64,000 bases of DNA from Bauldia sp. (GTDB lineage: Bacteria > Pseudomonadota > Alphaproteobacteria > Rhizobiales > Kaistiaceae). Shown in pieces: positions 42,200 through 50,253 of this stretch (position 1 is the stretch's first letter; every line of letters begins with the position of its first letter). A program made the position numbers and the translations under genes. The stretch spans positions 186,001-250,000 of the forward strand of contig JAHCJY010000001.1 in assembly GCA_026126065.1 (NCBI GenBank). Direction: 5' to 3'. The notes under the pieces are model-generated. The model saw nothing but the letters and a program-made list of their open reading frames with translations, did not search any database and was not told the DNA's origin.

Positions 42200-43476
42200 G
42201 CGATCACCTCGACCCAAGTGGCGAGGGCCACCTCGGGAAGGTGGGGGCGGACCCGCTCGATGGCGGCCGCGGAATATCGCCCGCGGAGGCCTTCGTCCTC
42301 GGCCAACGCAACGATGCTGCGCCCCAGTGCTTCCGCGTCGTCAACAGGAACCACCAGTCCGGCGCCGTCCTGTCCGATGAGTTCGATCGGGCCGGGCGAG
42401 GCGTCGGTCACGATCGATGCAAGGCCGCAACTCATCGCTTCGAGAAGCGCGTTCGGCGATCCCTCGAAGCGCGACGGCATCACGAAGAACCGGGCAGCCC
42501 GGAGGTACGGGAAGGGATCGTCGACGTGACCGATCCAGTCGATCCGGTCGGCGATCCCGAGTTCCGTGCCGAGGGCCTCAAGCTGCGAGCGAAGAGGACC
42601 ATCGCCTACGATCGTAAGTCGCCATCCGGGCAGATCAGGCAGGGCAATGGCCGCGGCGCGGACAAGCGTGTCAATACCCTTCTGCTCGACGAGTCGGGCG
42701 ACGGTGACAAAGGTTGGCGCCCGGAACAGGGCCGCACTGCGATCGGCCGGAATGACGAGGGGGTTCGGCAGGAATGCCAGCTTCTCCTTCGGCACATAGT
42801 CAGCCATCGCCGCGAGGGCGCCCTTCGTGTTCGCGGTCACGAGGCTCGCGCGTCTGTACAGAAACCGTCGTGCCGCCTCGATGGCGCGGCCCTGCCGCTG
42901 AAGACGCGGATCGTTCCGTTCGGAAACAAGCGTGCGGACGCGCAGGCGGCGTGTTGCGAGCAACACGATGATGTTCGTGCGCGTGAGGAAGGAGACCACG
43001 CAATCCGGCTGGATCGCCCTGATCTCCTTGCGCATTTGCCGTACGAGAGCCGCCGGCACGGCCCGCCTTCGCAGGAATGCGCGCAGTTGCTCCCGGGCTG
43101 CAAATGCAAGGTGTACCGCCGGTCGCAGCGTCTGCCTGATCGGGCCGCGCCGCCGTTCCGGGTCTCTTGCACCATTGCCGGTTGTTCTGGTGCGCGTCGG
43201 ATCGGGAGGCGGCAGCCCAGTCAGCCGATGACGCACGACCGCAGGATCGAGTTTATAAGCATCGGCCGGCGTCCGGCTGATGGTCACGATGTGCATTTCG
43301 AGACCGCGCTCGACCAGGCTGTTGGCGGCATTGGCAACGACGCGCTGCGCGCCACCGGGGCCCATATGGCCGATGGCGAACACGACGCGGCGCGGCCGGA
43401 CAGAAGCCGGTGCGGCAGCGCCGCCCGGGCCGGGTTCCTGTTGATCGACCAGTCTCGCACTCATGACCGCCTGCAC
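42196..43476 (-). CDS. GT4-family glycosyltransferase
   Basis: 426 aa. Acceptor domain starts VVFAIGHMGPGGAQRVVANAANSL; donor domain has FVTVARLVEQKGIDTLVRAA and FVMPSRFEGSPNALLEAMSCGLASIVTDASPGP. GTG 43476 is used because GGGAGG lies six bases upstream; ATG 43464 is the alternative and loses four residues. First gene of the minus-strand polysaccharide operon, overlapping the pseudo-ABC gene by ATGA. Confidence 0.9.
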   Translation of the reverse strand: MQAVMSARLVDQQEPGPGGAAAPASVRPRRVVFAIGHMGPGGAQRVVANAANSLVERGLEMHIVTISRTPADAYKLDPAVVRHRLTGLPPPDPTRTRTTGNGARDPERRRGPIRQTLRPAVHLAFAAREQLRAFLRRRAVPAALVRQMRKEIRAIQPDCVVSFLTRTNIIVLLATRRLRVRTLVSERNDPRLQRQGRAIEAARRFLYRRASLVTANTKGALAAMADYVPKEKLAFLPNPLVIPADRSAALFRAPTFVTVARLVEQKGIDTLVRAAAIALPDLPGWRLTIVGDGPLRSQLEALGTELGIADRIDWIGHVDDPFPYLRAARFFVMPSRFEGSPNALLEAMSCGLASIVTDASPGPIELIGQDGAGLVVPVDDAEALGRSIVALAEDEGLRGRYSAAAIERVRPHLPEVALATWVEVIA

Positions 43477-43668
43477 GGCAGGCCTCCCGGAAATCCGTTC
43501 CGGGCGCTCGCCTGCATCATGCAGGGTACCCGCCGATGAATGCCGGGTACAGGGATGGTATCAAGCCGCGTTGCGGCTGGCCCGGATTCGCGGCTTTGCT
43601 GCAACAGCGTGAGGCGGCTGCTGCATGACGGTCCTTCGGGGCGCGCACACGGCCATCGGGGTGACCGC

Positions 43669-44691
43669 ATGAAGGTGCTTGTGACCGGCAATGCCGGGTT
43701 CATCGGCTTCCACGTCGCATCGCGGCTTCTCGAGCGCGGCGACGCGGTTGTGGGGTGCGACGTCGTCAACGACTATTACGACGTCGCCCTCAAGGAGGCC
43801 CGGCTGCGGCTCCTCGCCGACACGGCCGCCCGGATCGGCGCCGACTATGCGTTCGTACGAGGGAATCTGGCCGATCCCGCGGTGGTTTCCGACCTGTTCG
43901 AGGGCAACCGGTTCGACCGGGTGATCCACCTCGCCGCGCAGGCCGGCGTCCGGCACTCGCTGGTCGATCCGCATTCGTATGTGACGAGCAATCTCGTCGG
44001 ATTTGCCAACGTCATCGAGGCCTGCCGGCAGGCAGGTACGCCGCATCTCACCTATGCCAGCACCAGCAGCGTCTACGGTGCGAACACGACCATGCCGCTG
44101 TCCGAGCACCAGGGTGTCGACCATCCGCTCCAGTTCTACGCCGCCACCAAGCGCGCGAACGAGCTGATGGCCCATTCCTACAGCCACTTCGCCGCCCTGC
44201 CGACGACGGGGCTGCGGTTCTTCACCGTGTACGGACCGTGGGGCCGGCCGGACATGGCGCTGTTCAGGTTCACCAGGAACATGATCGAGGGCCGGCCGAT
44301 CCCCGTCTTCAACAACGGCCACCACATCCGGAGCTTCACCTACATCGACGACGTCGTCGACGGCGTGCTCCTCGCCAGCGACCAGATTGCCGCCGGCAAT
44401 CCGGACTGGCACGGCGATACGCCCGATCCTGCGACGAGCCGGGCGCCGTTCCGCGTCCTCAACATCGGCCACCCGGAAGGCGTGCGGCTCAACGCCTATA
44501 TCGAGGCGCTGGAGGCTGTGCTCGGCATCCGGGCGGAGCGCGAACTCCTGCCGCTCCAGGTGGGCGACGTCCCCGATACCATCGCGGACGTCAGTGCGCT
44601 GGACCGTGCCGTCGGCTTCCACCCGAAGACGCCGGTGCACGAGGGCGTGGCGCGGTTCGTGAGCTGGTACCGGGGGTTTTACGGGGTGTAG
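43669..44691 (+). CDS. NAD-dependent epimerase, UDP-glucuronate 4-epimerase type
   Basis: 340 aa extended [14 protein letters not shown] nucleotide loop, [17 protein letters not shown] (typical of UDP-glucuronate/galacturonate epimerases), [19 protein letters not shown], and catalytic Tyr-Lys in [40 protein letters not shown] follows. Would supply UDP-galacturonate for the surface polysaccharide. ATG 43669 starts the Rossmann fold. Diverges from the minus-strand glycosyltransferase operon. Confidence 0.93.
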   Translation: MKVLVTGNAGFIGFHVASRLLERGDAVVGCDVVNDYYDVALKEARLRLLADTAARIGADYAFVRGNLADPAVVSDLFEGNRFDRVIHLAAQAGVRHSLVDPHSYVTSNLVGFANVIEACRQAGTPHLTYASTSSVYGANTTMPLSEHQGVDHPLQFYAATKRANELMAHSYSHFAALPTTGLRFFTVYGPWGRPDMALFRFTRNMIEGRPIPVFNNGHHIRSFTYIDDVVDGVLLASDQIAAGNPDWHGDTPDPATSRAPFRVLNIGHPEGVRLNAYIEALEAVLGIRAERELLPLQVGDVPDTIADVSALDRAVGFHPKTPVHEGVARFVSWYRGFYGV

Positions 44692-44784
44692 CAGGGGTCC
44701 GAAGTCCGGCGCGGGCGTCGCCGCCATCCGGCGATCAGACGCCGTCGGATTGCAGGCCTCGCTTGGTCCGGCGATGGCGGCGCA

Positions 44785-45585
44785 TCAACCGGCGCGGCGT
44801 CTGAGCGATGGCGCGCCGAGGTGGGCCAGCCGCCGGCCGTGGCGGATCGCCTTCCGTTGCAGCGTCCTGCGGCGAGCTGTGAGGTCAGGCGGTGACCTCA
44901 GGCCCGGCATCGCTTCGAGGAGGGCGAGATCATGGTCGTCGCCGAGCAGGGCCACGGCCCGGCCGGCATGATGGCGCAGGCGTGCGGTTCGCCGCACCCG
45001 TTCGCCGCCAAAATCGCACAGGCTCGCGATTTCCTGGAGGGCTTTGCGCCAGCGATGGAAGTCCTCGGTGTCTCTGGTTCTCTTCGCGCGTCGAAAAGCC
45101 TGACGCTGGCGGCGCTGCGCTTTTTCGAGCGCCTCGTTGAGGAGCCGCCGTCCACGCGTGACGGTGAAGCCGGCGAGCGCCGCCTGGGCCAGTCCAAGGC
45201 CACGGACTGCGTCGGCAAACGCTGCGCCGTCGTCGGTCTCGGGCGCCGTGCTGGCGAGCTCCGCGCCCGCCGGCACGTCGTGAACGCCGAGTTTCCGGGC
45301 GATGGCGTTGCGCACCTGCCGGTCACGGATCCGTCCGAGGGCGGCCGCCGTTTCGCGGAGTGCGTCGCGGGCGGCGTCCGGGACGTTCCGGCCAAGCGCG
45401 CGCAGGAGGGCACGACAGCGCTTCAGGCGTCGTCGGGACGGATGAACCCGTTGCAGGTCGCCATCGGCGATCGCTGACCGGACCCAGCCAAGGTCCTCCC
45501 CGACTACGCGGGCGATGGCGTCGGAGACGCGCTCGCCCGGTGCGACGGCGAAGTCCGGTCGATCTCGGGCCGGGAGTTCAAGCAT
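44785..45585 (-). CDS. CHAD domain protein
   Basis: 266 aa, almost entirely helical and very Arg-rich. Conserved His-basic patches: RVHPSRRRLKRCRALLRALG near residue 47, and FHRWRKALQE about 175; matching the CHAD domain, which binds inorganic polyphosphate. No triphosphatase (CYTH) domain is attached. PhoX lies 1 kb away, so a phosphate-related setting is possible. Free-standing, convergent to nothing obvious. Confidence 0.88.
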   Translation of the reverse strand: MLELPARDRPDFAVAPGERVSDAIARVVGEDLGWVRSAIADGDLQRVHPSRRRLKRCRALLRALGRNVPDAARDALRETAAALGRIRDRQVRNAIARKLGVHDVPAGAELASTAPETDDGAAFADAVRGLGLAQAALAGFTVTRGRRLLNEALEKAQRRQRQAFRRAKRTRDTEDFHRWRKALQEIASLCDFGGERVRRTARLRHHAGRAVALLGDDHDLALLEAMPGLRSPPDLTARRRTLQRKAIRHGRRLAHLGAPSLRRRAG

Positions 45586-45694
45586 CCGCGTACCTCTGCT
45601 ACCAAGAACACCATCCGGGGTTGACCACGGTCAAGGCGCCGACGCGCGGCGCTGCATTGCTGGCCGGACGCGGTTCACGGGCGGAGGATCGAAA

Positions 45695-46372
45695 ATGAGG
45701 CCATGGAAGATTGCGGTCCTCGCCGCGTCGGTGCTCGTCGCCGGCTGCGACGCTGACTTCTCGGGCGACCGATCGGCCGCGGCTTCCGTCGATGGTTTCG
45801 ATTCGGTGCGGATCGTCGGCGATGCCGGGACGATCGAAGTCGCCGGCGATGCCGGCCGTACGACATTGAACGCCAGCGGAACCGCCTATGCGACGAGCGC
45901 GGCCCGTCTCGAGACGATCCAGTTCGTCGTCAGGCCCGACGGGGACGTCCTCGTCGTCGAGGCCCGGGCCGCGGGAGCCAACAGCCGCTTCGACATTGCG
46001 ATCGCCATCCCCGGCACCCTCGCGGTCATCGTGGAAACCGGGGCGGGCGAAGCCGTGCTCAGGGATGTCCGGTCGGCACGGGTTCGCCTCGGCGCCGGCA
46101 ACGTCACCATCGATGGCGTGGGCGAGGACGTGCGCGTGGAATCGGTCGGAGCCGGAAACGTGACCATCGCGGATGTCGGTGGCCGCGTGGATGTCAGCAA
46201 CATCGGAGCCGGCAATGTCGACATCACCACCGTCGGCGGCGGCGTGGACGTCAGGGACATCGGGGTGGGCAACATCACGGTCCGCGATGTCGGGGGTGAC
46301 CTCTCGGTCGGCAATCGCGGCGTCGGGAACGTGACCCACAGCGACGTGCGGGGCGCGGTCAACGTCAGGTAG
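45695..46372 (+). CDS. Lipoprotein with 19-residue beta-helix repeats (DUF4097-like)
   Basis: 225 aa. Lipobox LVAGC (Cys18). Residues 30-130 form an irregular beta domain; from residue 133 five repeats follow with exact 19-residue spacing, each starting GAGN or GVGN (positions 133, 152, 171, 190, 209) and containing D-V/I-x-V strands, as in the head-to-tail beta-solenoids of DUF4097/DUF2807 proteins. Probably an outer-envelope structural or adhesive lipoprotein. Strong GGAGG ribosome-binding site nine bases upstream of ATG 45695. Confidence 0.82.
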   Translation: MRPWKIAVLAASVLVAGCDADFSGDRSAAASVDGFDSVRIVGDAGTIEVAGDAGRTTLNASGTAYATSAARLETIQFVVRPDGDVLVVEARAAGANSRFDIAIAIPGTLAVIVETGAGEAVLRDVRSARVRLGAGNVTIDGVGEDVRVESVGAGNVTIADVGGRVDVSNIGAGNVDITTVGGGVDVRDIGVGNITVRDVGGDLSVGNRGVGNVTHSDVRGAVNVR

Positions 46373-46440
46373 CGTTCGCCGTCAGCCGCCGACCGCGTTT
46401 CTGGACCGGTCCGAAGAGCGCGACCGACCTGCGAAGAGAA

Positions 46441-46470
46441 ACACGCGCCGACTTGGGGGTCGGCGCGTGT
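46441..46470 (-). terminator. Bidirectional terminator between convergent genes
   Basis: Perfect 12-bp stem ACACGCGCCGAC / GTCGGCGCGTGT with loop TTGGGG. On the minus strand it is followed by TTTCTCTTC, so it best serves PhoX, whose stop is 33 bases away; on the plus strand it may also end the repeat-lipoprotein transcript. Confidence 0.8.
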
Positions 46471-46502
46471 TAGCGTTGGCGGCGTAGGCGGGGCGGCTGG
46501 CT

Positions 46503-48416
46503 TTAGCCGACCATCGCGCCGTCGTTGCGCTTCACCGCCACGATGCAGGAACGCGGCAGCAGCCCCTCGCCATCCGGGAACGGTGCACCGGGGTGCTGGA
46601 TGCCGACGAACATCGTGCGGCGGTCCGACGACCAGCACAGGCCCGTCACTTCGCAACCATTGGGGCCGGTGAGGAAGCGGCGGATTTCGCCGGTCACCGG
46701 GTCGCCAGCCAGCATCTGGTTGTTGCCCATGCCGGCATATTCGCCCTCGTTCGAGTCGGCGCCGTCGGTCTGGATCCACACCACGCCGGTCGAATCGATG
46801 ACCACGGCGTCCGGCGAGTTGAACATGTTGCCGGCATTGATGTTGCTGCTGCCGGCATATTCGCCTTCGGCTACGGTCGGGTTGCCCGCGGTAACGTAAA
46901 GGTCCCACTCGAAGGTGTCGGTGGCGTGGTCGCCATCGGCCGGACGCCAGCGGACGATCTGGCCGTAGTTGTTCATCTCGCGCGGGTTGACGCCGTTGAC
47001 GGTCATCGGATCGCCGCCGGCGTTGGTCCGGACGACGCCCTCAGCGTTCATCACGCCGCGGTTGCTGTTGTTGGTGAGACAGCAATAGGCCTCGATCGAC
47101 ACCGGGTTGACGGCGACCCACTCGGGCCGATCCATCGTCGTGGCGCCGACCGCGGAGGCCGCGGTGCGGGTGAAGATGGCGATCTCCGCCGCCGACATGC
47201 CGGTCGTTTCGGGGGTGAGCGCGATCCAGCTGCCGGTCATGTCGTCGTTGAACTTCGCGACGTACAGCATGCCCTCGCTGAGGAGGGTGGAGGTGTCGCC
47301 GCCCGGCACGTAGATGTCGCGCGAGACCCACTTGTAGACGAACTCGCCGCGCTCATCGTCACCCATGTACACCACGACGCGCCCGTCGGGAGCCACGACC
47401 GTGGCTGCGTTCTCGTGCTTGAAGCGGCCGAGGGCGGTGCGCTTGACCGGGGTCGAGTCGGGGTTCGACGGATCGATCTCGACGACGAAGCCGGCGCGGT
47501 GCGGCTCGTTGGGGTTGGCGGAAAGGTCGAACCGGGCGTCGAACGGGTGGAAGTTGTACCCGAAGCCGGCTTCGGACAGACCGTAGCGCCGGTAACCGGC
47601 CGCCACGACCGGGTCGGTCGAGAGGCCGTCAGTGGCGCCGAAGTACCCGTTGAAGTTCTCCTCGCAGGTCAGGTAGGTGCCCCACGGGGTCTTGCCCGAG
47701 CCGCAATTGTTGAACGTGCCGAGCGACATCGTGCCGGTCGGGTCGGCCTCGGTCTTCATCAGGTCGTGGCCGGCGGCGGGCCCCTCGATCATCATCGGGG
47801 TGTTGAACGTGATGCGCCGGTTGAACGGGCTGTCGACGACGACCGACCAGCCACCTTCGCCTTCGACGATCTCCATGACGCTGATGCCCTGGAGGTTCTG
47901 CAGCTTCAGCACGTCCTCGGCGCTCTCGGGGGTACCGTTGGCCGTGTGCGGGAGATTGATGTCGTTGTTGGTGTACTCGCTGTTCACGACGAGGACTTCG
48001 TGCCCGCCGATGTTGAACAGTTCCATGCCGTCGGTGTTCTCGCCGAACACCCGGTCGGAGTCTTCCACCGAGCCGCCGGTCGCGTGATCGAATTCCGCGG
48101 CGTCGGAGAACAGCGGGTCACCCCAGCGAACCAGCGTCTGCCAGTCGTAGCCCTCGGGCACGTGGACCGTTCCGTCGGTCTGCGCCTCGATGCCCTCGAA
48201 GGCGAAGCGCGAGACCTGCTGCGCGTAGGCCTCGATGCCCTTGAAGAAGGTCGTGCCCATGACTGCGGCACCCGACCCGATCGCGAGGACGCCGAGGAAA
48301 CCGCGGCGCGATATCGCGCGCTCGACCACATGGTCGAATTCCTGAACCGTCGGACGGGGGAACGTGACCTCGTCCCACTCGTCCGCCGACATCCTCGTTC
48401 CGTCTGGATTCTTCAT
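46503..48416 (-). CDS. phoX: PhoX family alkaline phosphatase
   Basis: 637 aa. Twin-arginine signal ISRRGFLGVLAIGSGAAVM at residues 35-53. PhoX propeller core with FNNCGSGKTPWGTYLTCEENFNGYF (metal-site Cys and Glu), GRFKHENAATVVAPDGRVVVYMGDDERGEFVYKWVS and PEWVAVNP. PhoX enzymes are periplasmic Ca/Fe phosphomonoesterases induced by phosphate starvation. ATG 48416 follows AAGGAGG by six bases; the longer open frame is upstream noncoding. A Pho-box-like repeat lies 51 bases upstream. Confidence 0.93.
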   Translation of the reverse strand: MKNPDGTRMSADEWDEVTFPRPTVQEFDHVVERAISRRGFLGVLAIGSGAAVMGTTFFKGIEAYAQQVSRFAFEGIEAQTDGTVHVPEGYDWQTLVRWGDPLFSDAAEFDHATGGSVEDSDRVFGENTDGMELFNIGGHEVLVVNSEYTNNDINLPHTANGTPESAEDVLKLQNLQGISVMEIVEGEGGWSVVVDSPFNRRITFNTPMMIEGPAAGHDLMKTEADPTGTMSLGTFNNCGSGKTPWGTYLTCEENFNGYFGATDGLSTDPVVAAGYRRYGLSEAGFGYNFHPFDARFDLSANPNEPHRAGFVVEIDPSNPDSTPVKRTALGRFKHENAATVVAPDGRVVVYMGDDERGEFVYKWVSRDIYVPGGDTSTLLSEGMLYVAKFNDDMTGSWIALTPETTGMSAAEIAIFTRTAASAVGATTMDRPEWVAVNPVSIEAYCCLTNNSNRGVMNAEGVVRTNAGGDPMTVNGVNPREMNNYGQIVRWRPADGDHATDTFEWDLYVTAGNPTVAEGEYAGSSNINAGNMFNSPDAVVIDSTGVVWIQTDGADSNEGEYAGMGNNQMLAGDPVTGEIRRFLTGPNGCEVTGLCWSSDRRTMFVGIQHPGAPFPDGEGLLPRSCIVAVKRNDGAMVG

Positions 48417-48466
48417 TGCCGCCTCCTTGAGGGTGAATGGAATTGGAAAATTCCTAAGGGGGGCCC

Positions 48467-48484
48467 ATGACGGGTGGGTGACGC
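48467..48484 (-). promoter_or_regulatory. Candidate Pho box upstream of phoX
   Basis: On the minus strand GCGTCAC-CCAC-CCGTCAT: two seven-base half-sites separated by four bases, with the 11-base period of a PhoB site (consensus CTGTCAT-N4-CTGTCAT). Both halves differ from consensus at one or two positions (C for T at position 2). It lies 51 bases before the start codon, with an AT-rich possible -10 region (GGAATTTT) downstream, as expected when the box replaces the -35 element. Confidence 0.5.
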
Positions 48485-48665
48485 GGATGCGTCGGTTCGG
48501 CGAAGCTCCGGTGTCGGTCCGGGCCGGGCCGATCCGTATGGTCGCCGGCGTGGGCGCAGCCGCCGGATTGGTTCGGCCGAGCAAGGGGTCTCGGGACATG
48601 CTCCGCGCTATCCGTCACGCAGTTCAGGAGTGGGGCTTCTGTCCCGCTGGCCGGGGGGATGGCGG

Positions 48666-49151
48666 CTAGTCGAAGCCCGGCAAGACCGTGCAGCCCTCGA
48701 TCCACGCGCGGATCGTCTCGATGCTCTCGTCGCTCAGCCGGATGCCGATGAGCGGCATGCGCGCGCCCATCCCGCTCACTTCGGCCTGTCGACCGGTGAC
48801 CTTCAGGTAGAGGTAGCTCTGCTCGGGCCGGCCGGGCTCGACGAGGTTCAGCGCCGAACCGCTACTTGGCACCAGGACGATGCGCTCCGCCGTGCCCGCG
48901 GCCTGCAGCGACAGCCCCCCGCCGCCGGTGACGCTCTGGTGGCACTGCACGCAGCGCAGGTTCAGGATCGGCTGCACCCGGCGGTCGAACTCGGCGATGC
49001 ATGTGGAACCGGGCCCAAGCGCGATGGCCGCCGCTTCGGGGCCCTCGGCCCGGGCATAGTCCGTCGCAGCCAGCCCGAAAGTATTCCCCGGCGCGAGTAT
49101 GAGGACGCCGAGCAGTGCGGGGCCAAAGGCCATCAATACCTTGCGCACCAT
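48666..49151 (-). CDS. Exported mono-haem c-type cytochrome
   Basis: 161 aa. Signal segment VRKVLMAFGPALLGVLILA. Haem site CVQCH (Cys67, Cys70, His71) within QPILNLRCVQCHQSVTGGGGLSL, the pattern of PSCyt1-type small cytochrome domains. It ends WIEGCTVLPGFD. Redox partner unknown; transcribed in the same direction as phoX, 249 bases upstream of it. ATG 49151 has GAGGGAG close upstream. A longer frame exists but is low quality. Confidence 0.82.
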   Translation of the reverse strand: MVRKVLMAFGPALLGVLILAPGNTFGLAATDYARAEGPEAAAIALGPGSTCIAEFDRRVQPILNLRCVQCHQSVTGGGGLSLQAAGTAERIVLVPSSGSALNLVEPGRPEQSYLYLKVTGRQAEVSGMGARMPLIGIRLSDESIETIRAWIEGCTVLPGFD

Positions 49152-49537
49152 TGCTCCCTCGCTCTCCCAACCGGTGATCTCCGGACCCGCGTCGGACGAG
49201 CGTAGCGCGACCGGGCGACTTCCCTGTGTCGGTAGGGATGGACCCCCAACGGCAACCGGACCTGTCGGCGCAGCCGGCGCGAAAAAGCGCGTGCGCCTCG
49301 TGCCCGGCCGCAATGGCGGAGAGGGCAGCGGCATCGCAAACGGTCGTGCAGGAGGTCTGCAACGACTCGTCGCGCCACGGCTCACCACGGCGATCCGGAG
49401 GGTCCAGGCGCGATTGCAGGAGCGCTCCGGAGCAAGCGGCACGATTGGAACTGGCTCGCAGGCGAGGGAGTTGGGCGTCCAGACCTAGAGAGGAGGCAGG
49501 AGCCCGGTGGGGCCGGTCAAAGATCAGGAGATACGTG
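49152..49537. other. Divergent intergenic region
   Basis: 386 bases between the c-type cytochrome and the PRC-barrel-like gene. No supportable gene; the frame open upstream of 49538 is a GC-driven extension ahead of a clear signal peptide. Confidence 0.45.
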
Positions 49538-50014
49538 ATGAAACGTGTTTTGATCGCGGCTGCGCTTCTGGCGACTGCTGCAGGCAGTCCAGCTTTCGCA
49601 ATCGATGTGGTTCTGGTCCGGGACGGTCCCGTCTACGCTATCGTCGGAGACCCCGGCCCGGAAATTGCGATGCCCGCGGGTGCGGTGGTCGCCATCGACA
49701 CCGCTGCGGCCGCCCCAGAGGAGATCCTTCTCCATCCAGAGGGCGATCCGGACGGCACCGCCCTCCAGACGGCGGACGCTCTGGTGGGCCTTGATGTGTT
49801 CACCTCCGACAGGACGCCCCTCGGGGCCGTAGTGGGCTTTGCGGTCGCGACCGACACCGACACGCTGGTGATTGTGGAGCTTGTCGAGCCCTGGGCAGAG
49901 CGCGGCCCGCAAATAGCCATTCGTGCGTCCGCATTGCGAAAGACCGAGAGCGGGCTACTGCTCGTTGCCGAGGAAGGGGAGCTCCGGATCGATCTCGATC
50001 GGGCCGGACAATAG
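49538..50014 (+). CDS. Exported PRC-barrel-like protein
   Basis: 158 aa. Signal peptide MKRVLIAAALLATAAGSPAFA. The middle ADALVGLDVFTSDRTPLGAVVGFAV followed by short strands and IAIRASALRKTESG resembles a PRC-barrel domain, which often binds other proteins or RNA, though in the periplasm the role is unknown. AGGAG at 49526-49530 suits ATG 49538. It is followed by a strong hairpin, so it is probably transcribed alone. Confidence 0.7.
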   Translation: MKRVLIAAALLATAAGSPAFAIDVVLVRDGPVYAIVGDPGPEIAMPAGAVVAIDTAAAAPEEILLHPEGDPDGTALQTADALVGLDVFTSDRTPLGAVVGFAVATDTDTLVIVELVEPWAERGPQIAIRASALRKTESGLLLVAEEGELRIDLDRAGQ

Positions 50015-50064
50015 ATGCGAGCCGCCACCCGAGGCGGCGAGGTTGCGGGATGAGGACGAAGCGG

Positions 50065-50094
50065 CCCCGCCCTTGAGCGAGATCAAGGGCGGGG
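50065..50094 (+). terminator. Terminator-like hairpin after the PRC-barrel gene
   Basis: Perfect 12-bp stem CCCCGCCCTTGA / TCAAGGGCGGGG with loop GCGAGA, 50 bases after the stop. No long T-run follows (ACGGTTCATT), so it may pause or stabilise the transcript end. It separates this gene from the NosR-like operon. Confidence 0.65.
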
Positions 50095-50253
50095 ACGGTT
50101 CATTGGTCCAGACTGACCCCGCAACCTCCGAAATGCTCCGGAGTGTTGCGATGTGCCGTTTGATTGGGCAACTTGCGTTCCCGACCGGACGCGATCACGG
50201 TGATCGCTTCGGTGATTGCTCGTGGGCTGAGCAGGCTGAGGAACTTTCGTGCG

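Noticed and set aside
49226..50014. Longer form of the PRC-barrel-like protein starting about 100 codons upstream
   Set aside because: The internal start at 49538 has a good ribosome-binding site and begins a clear signal peptide; the upstream part is GC-biased noise.
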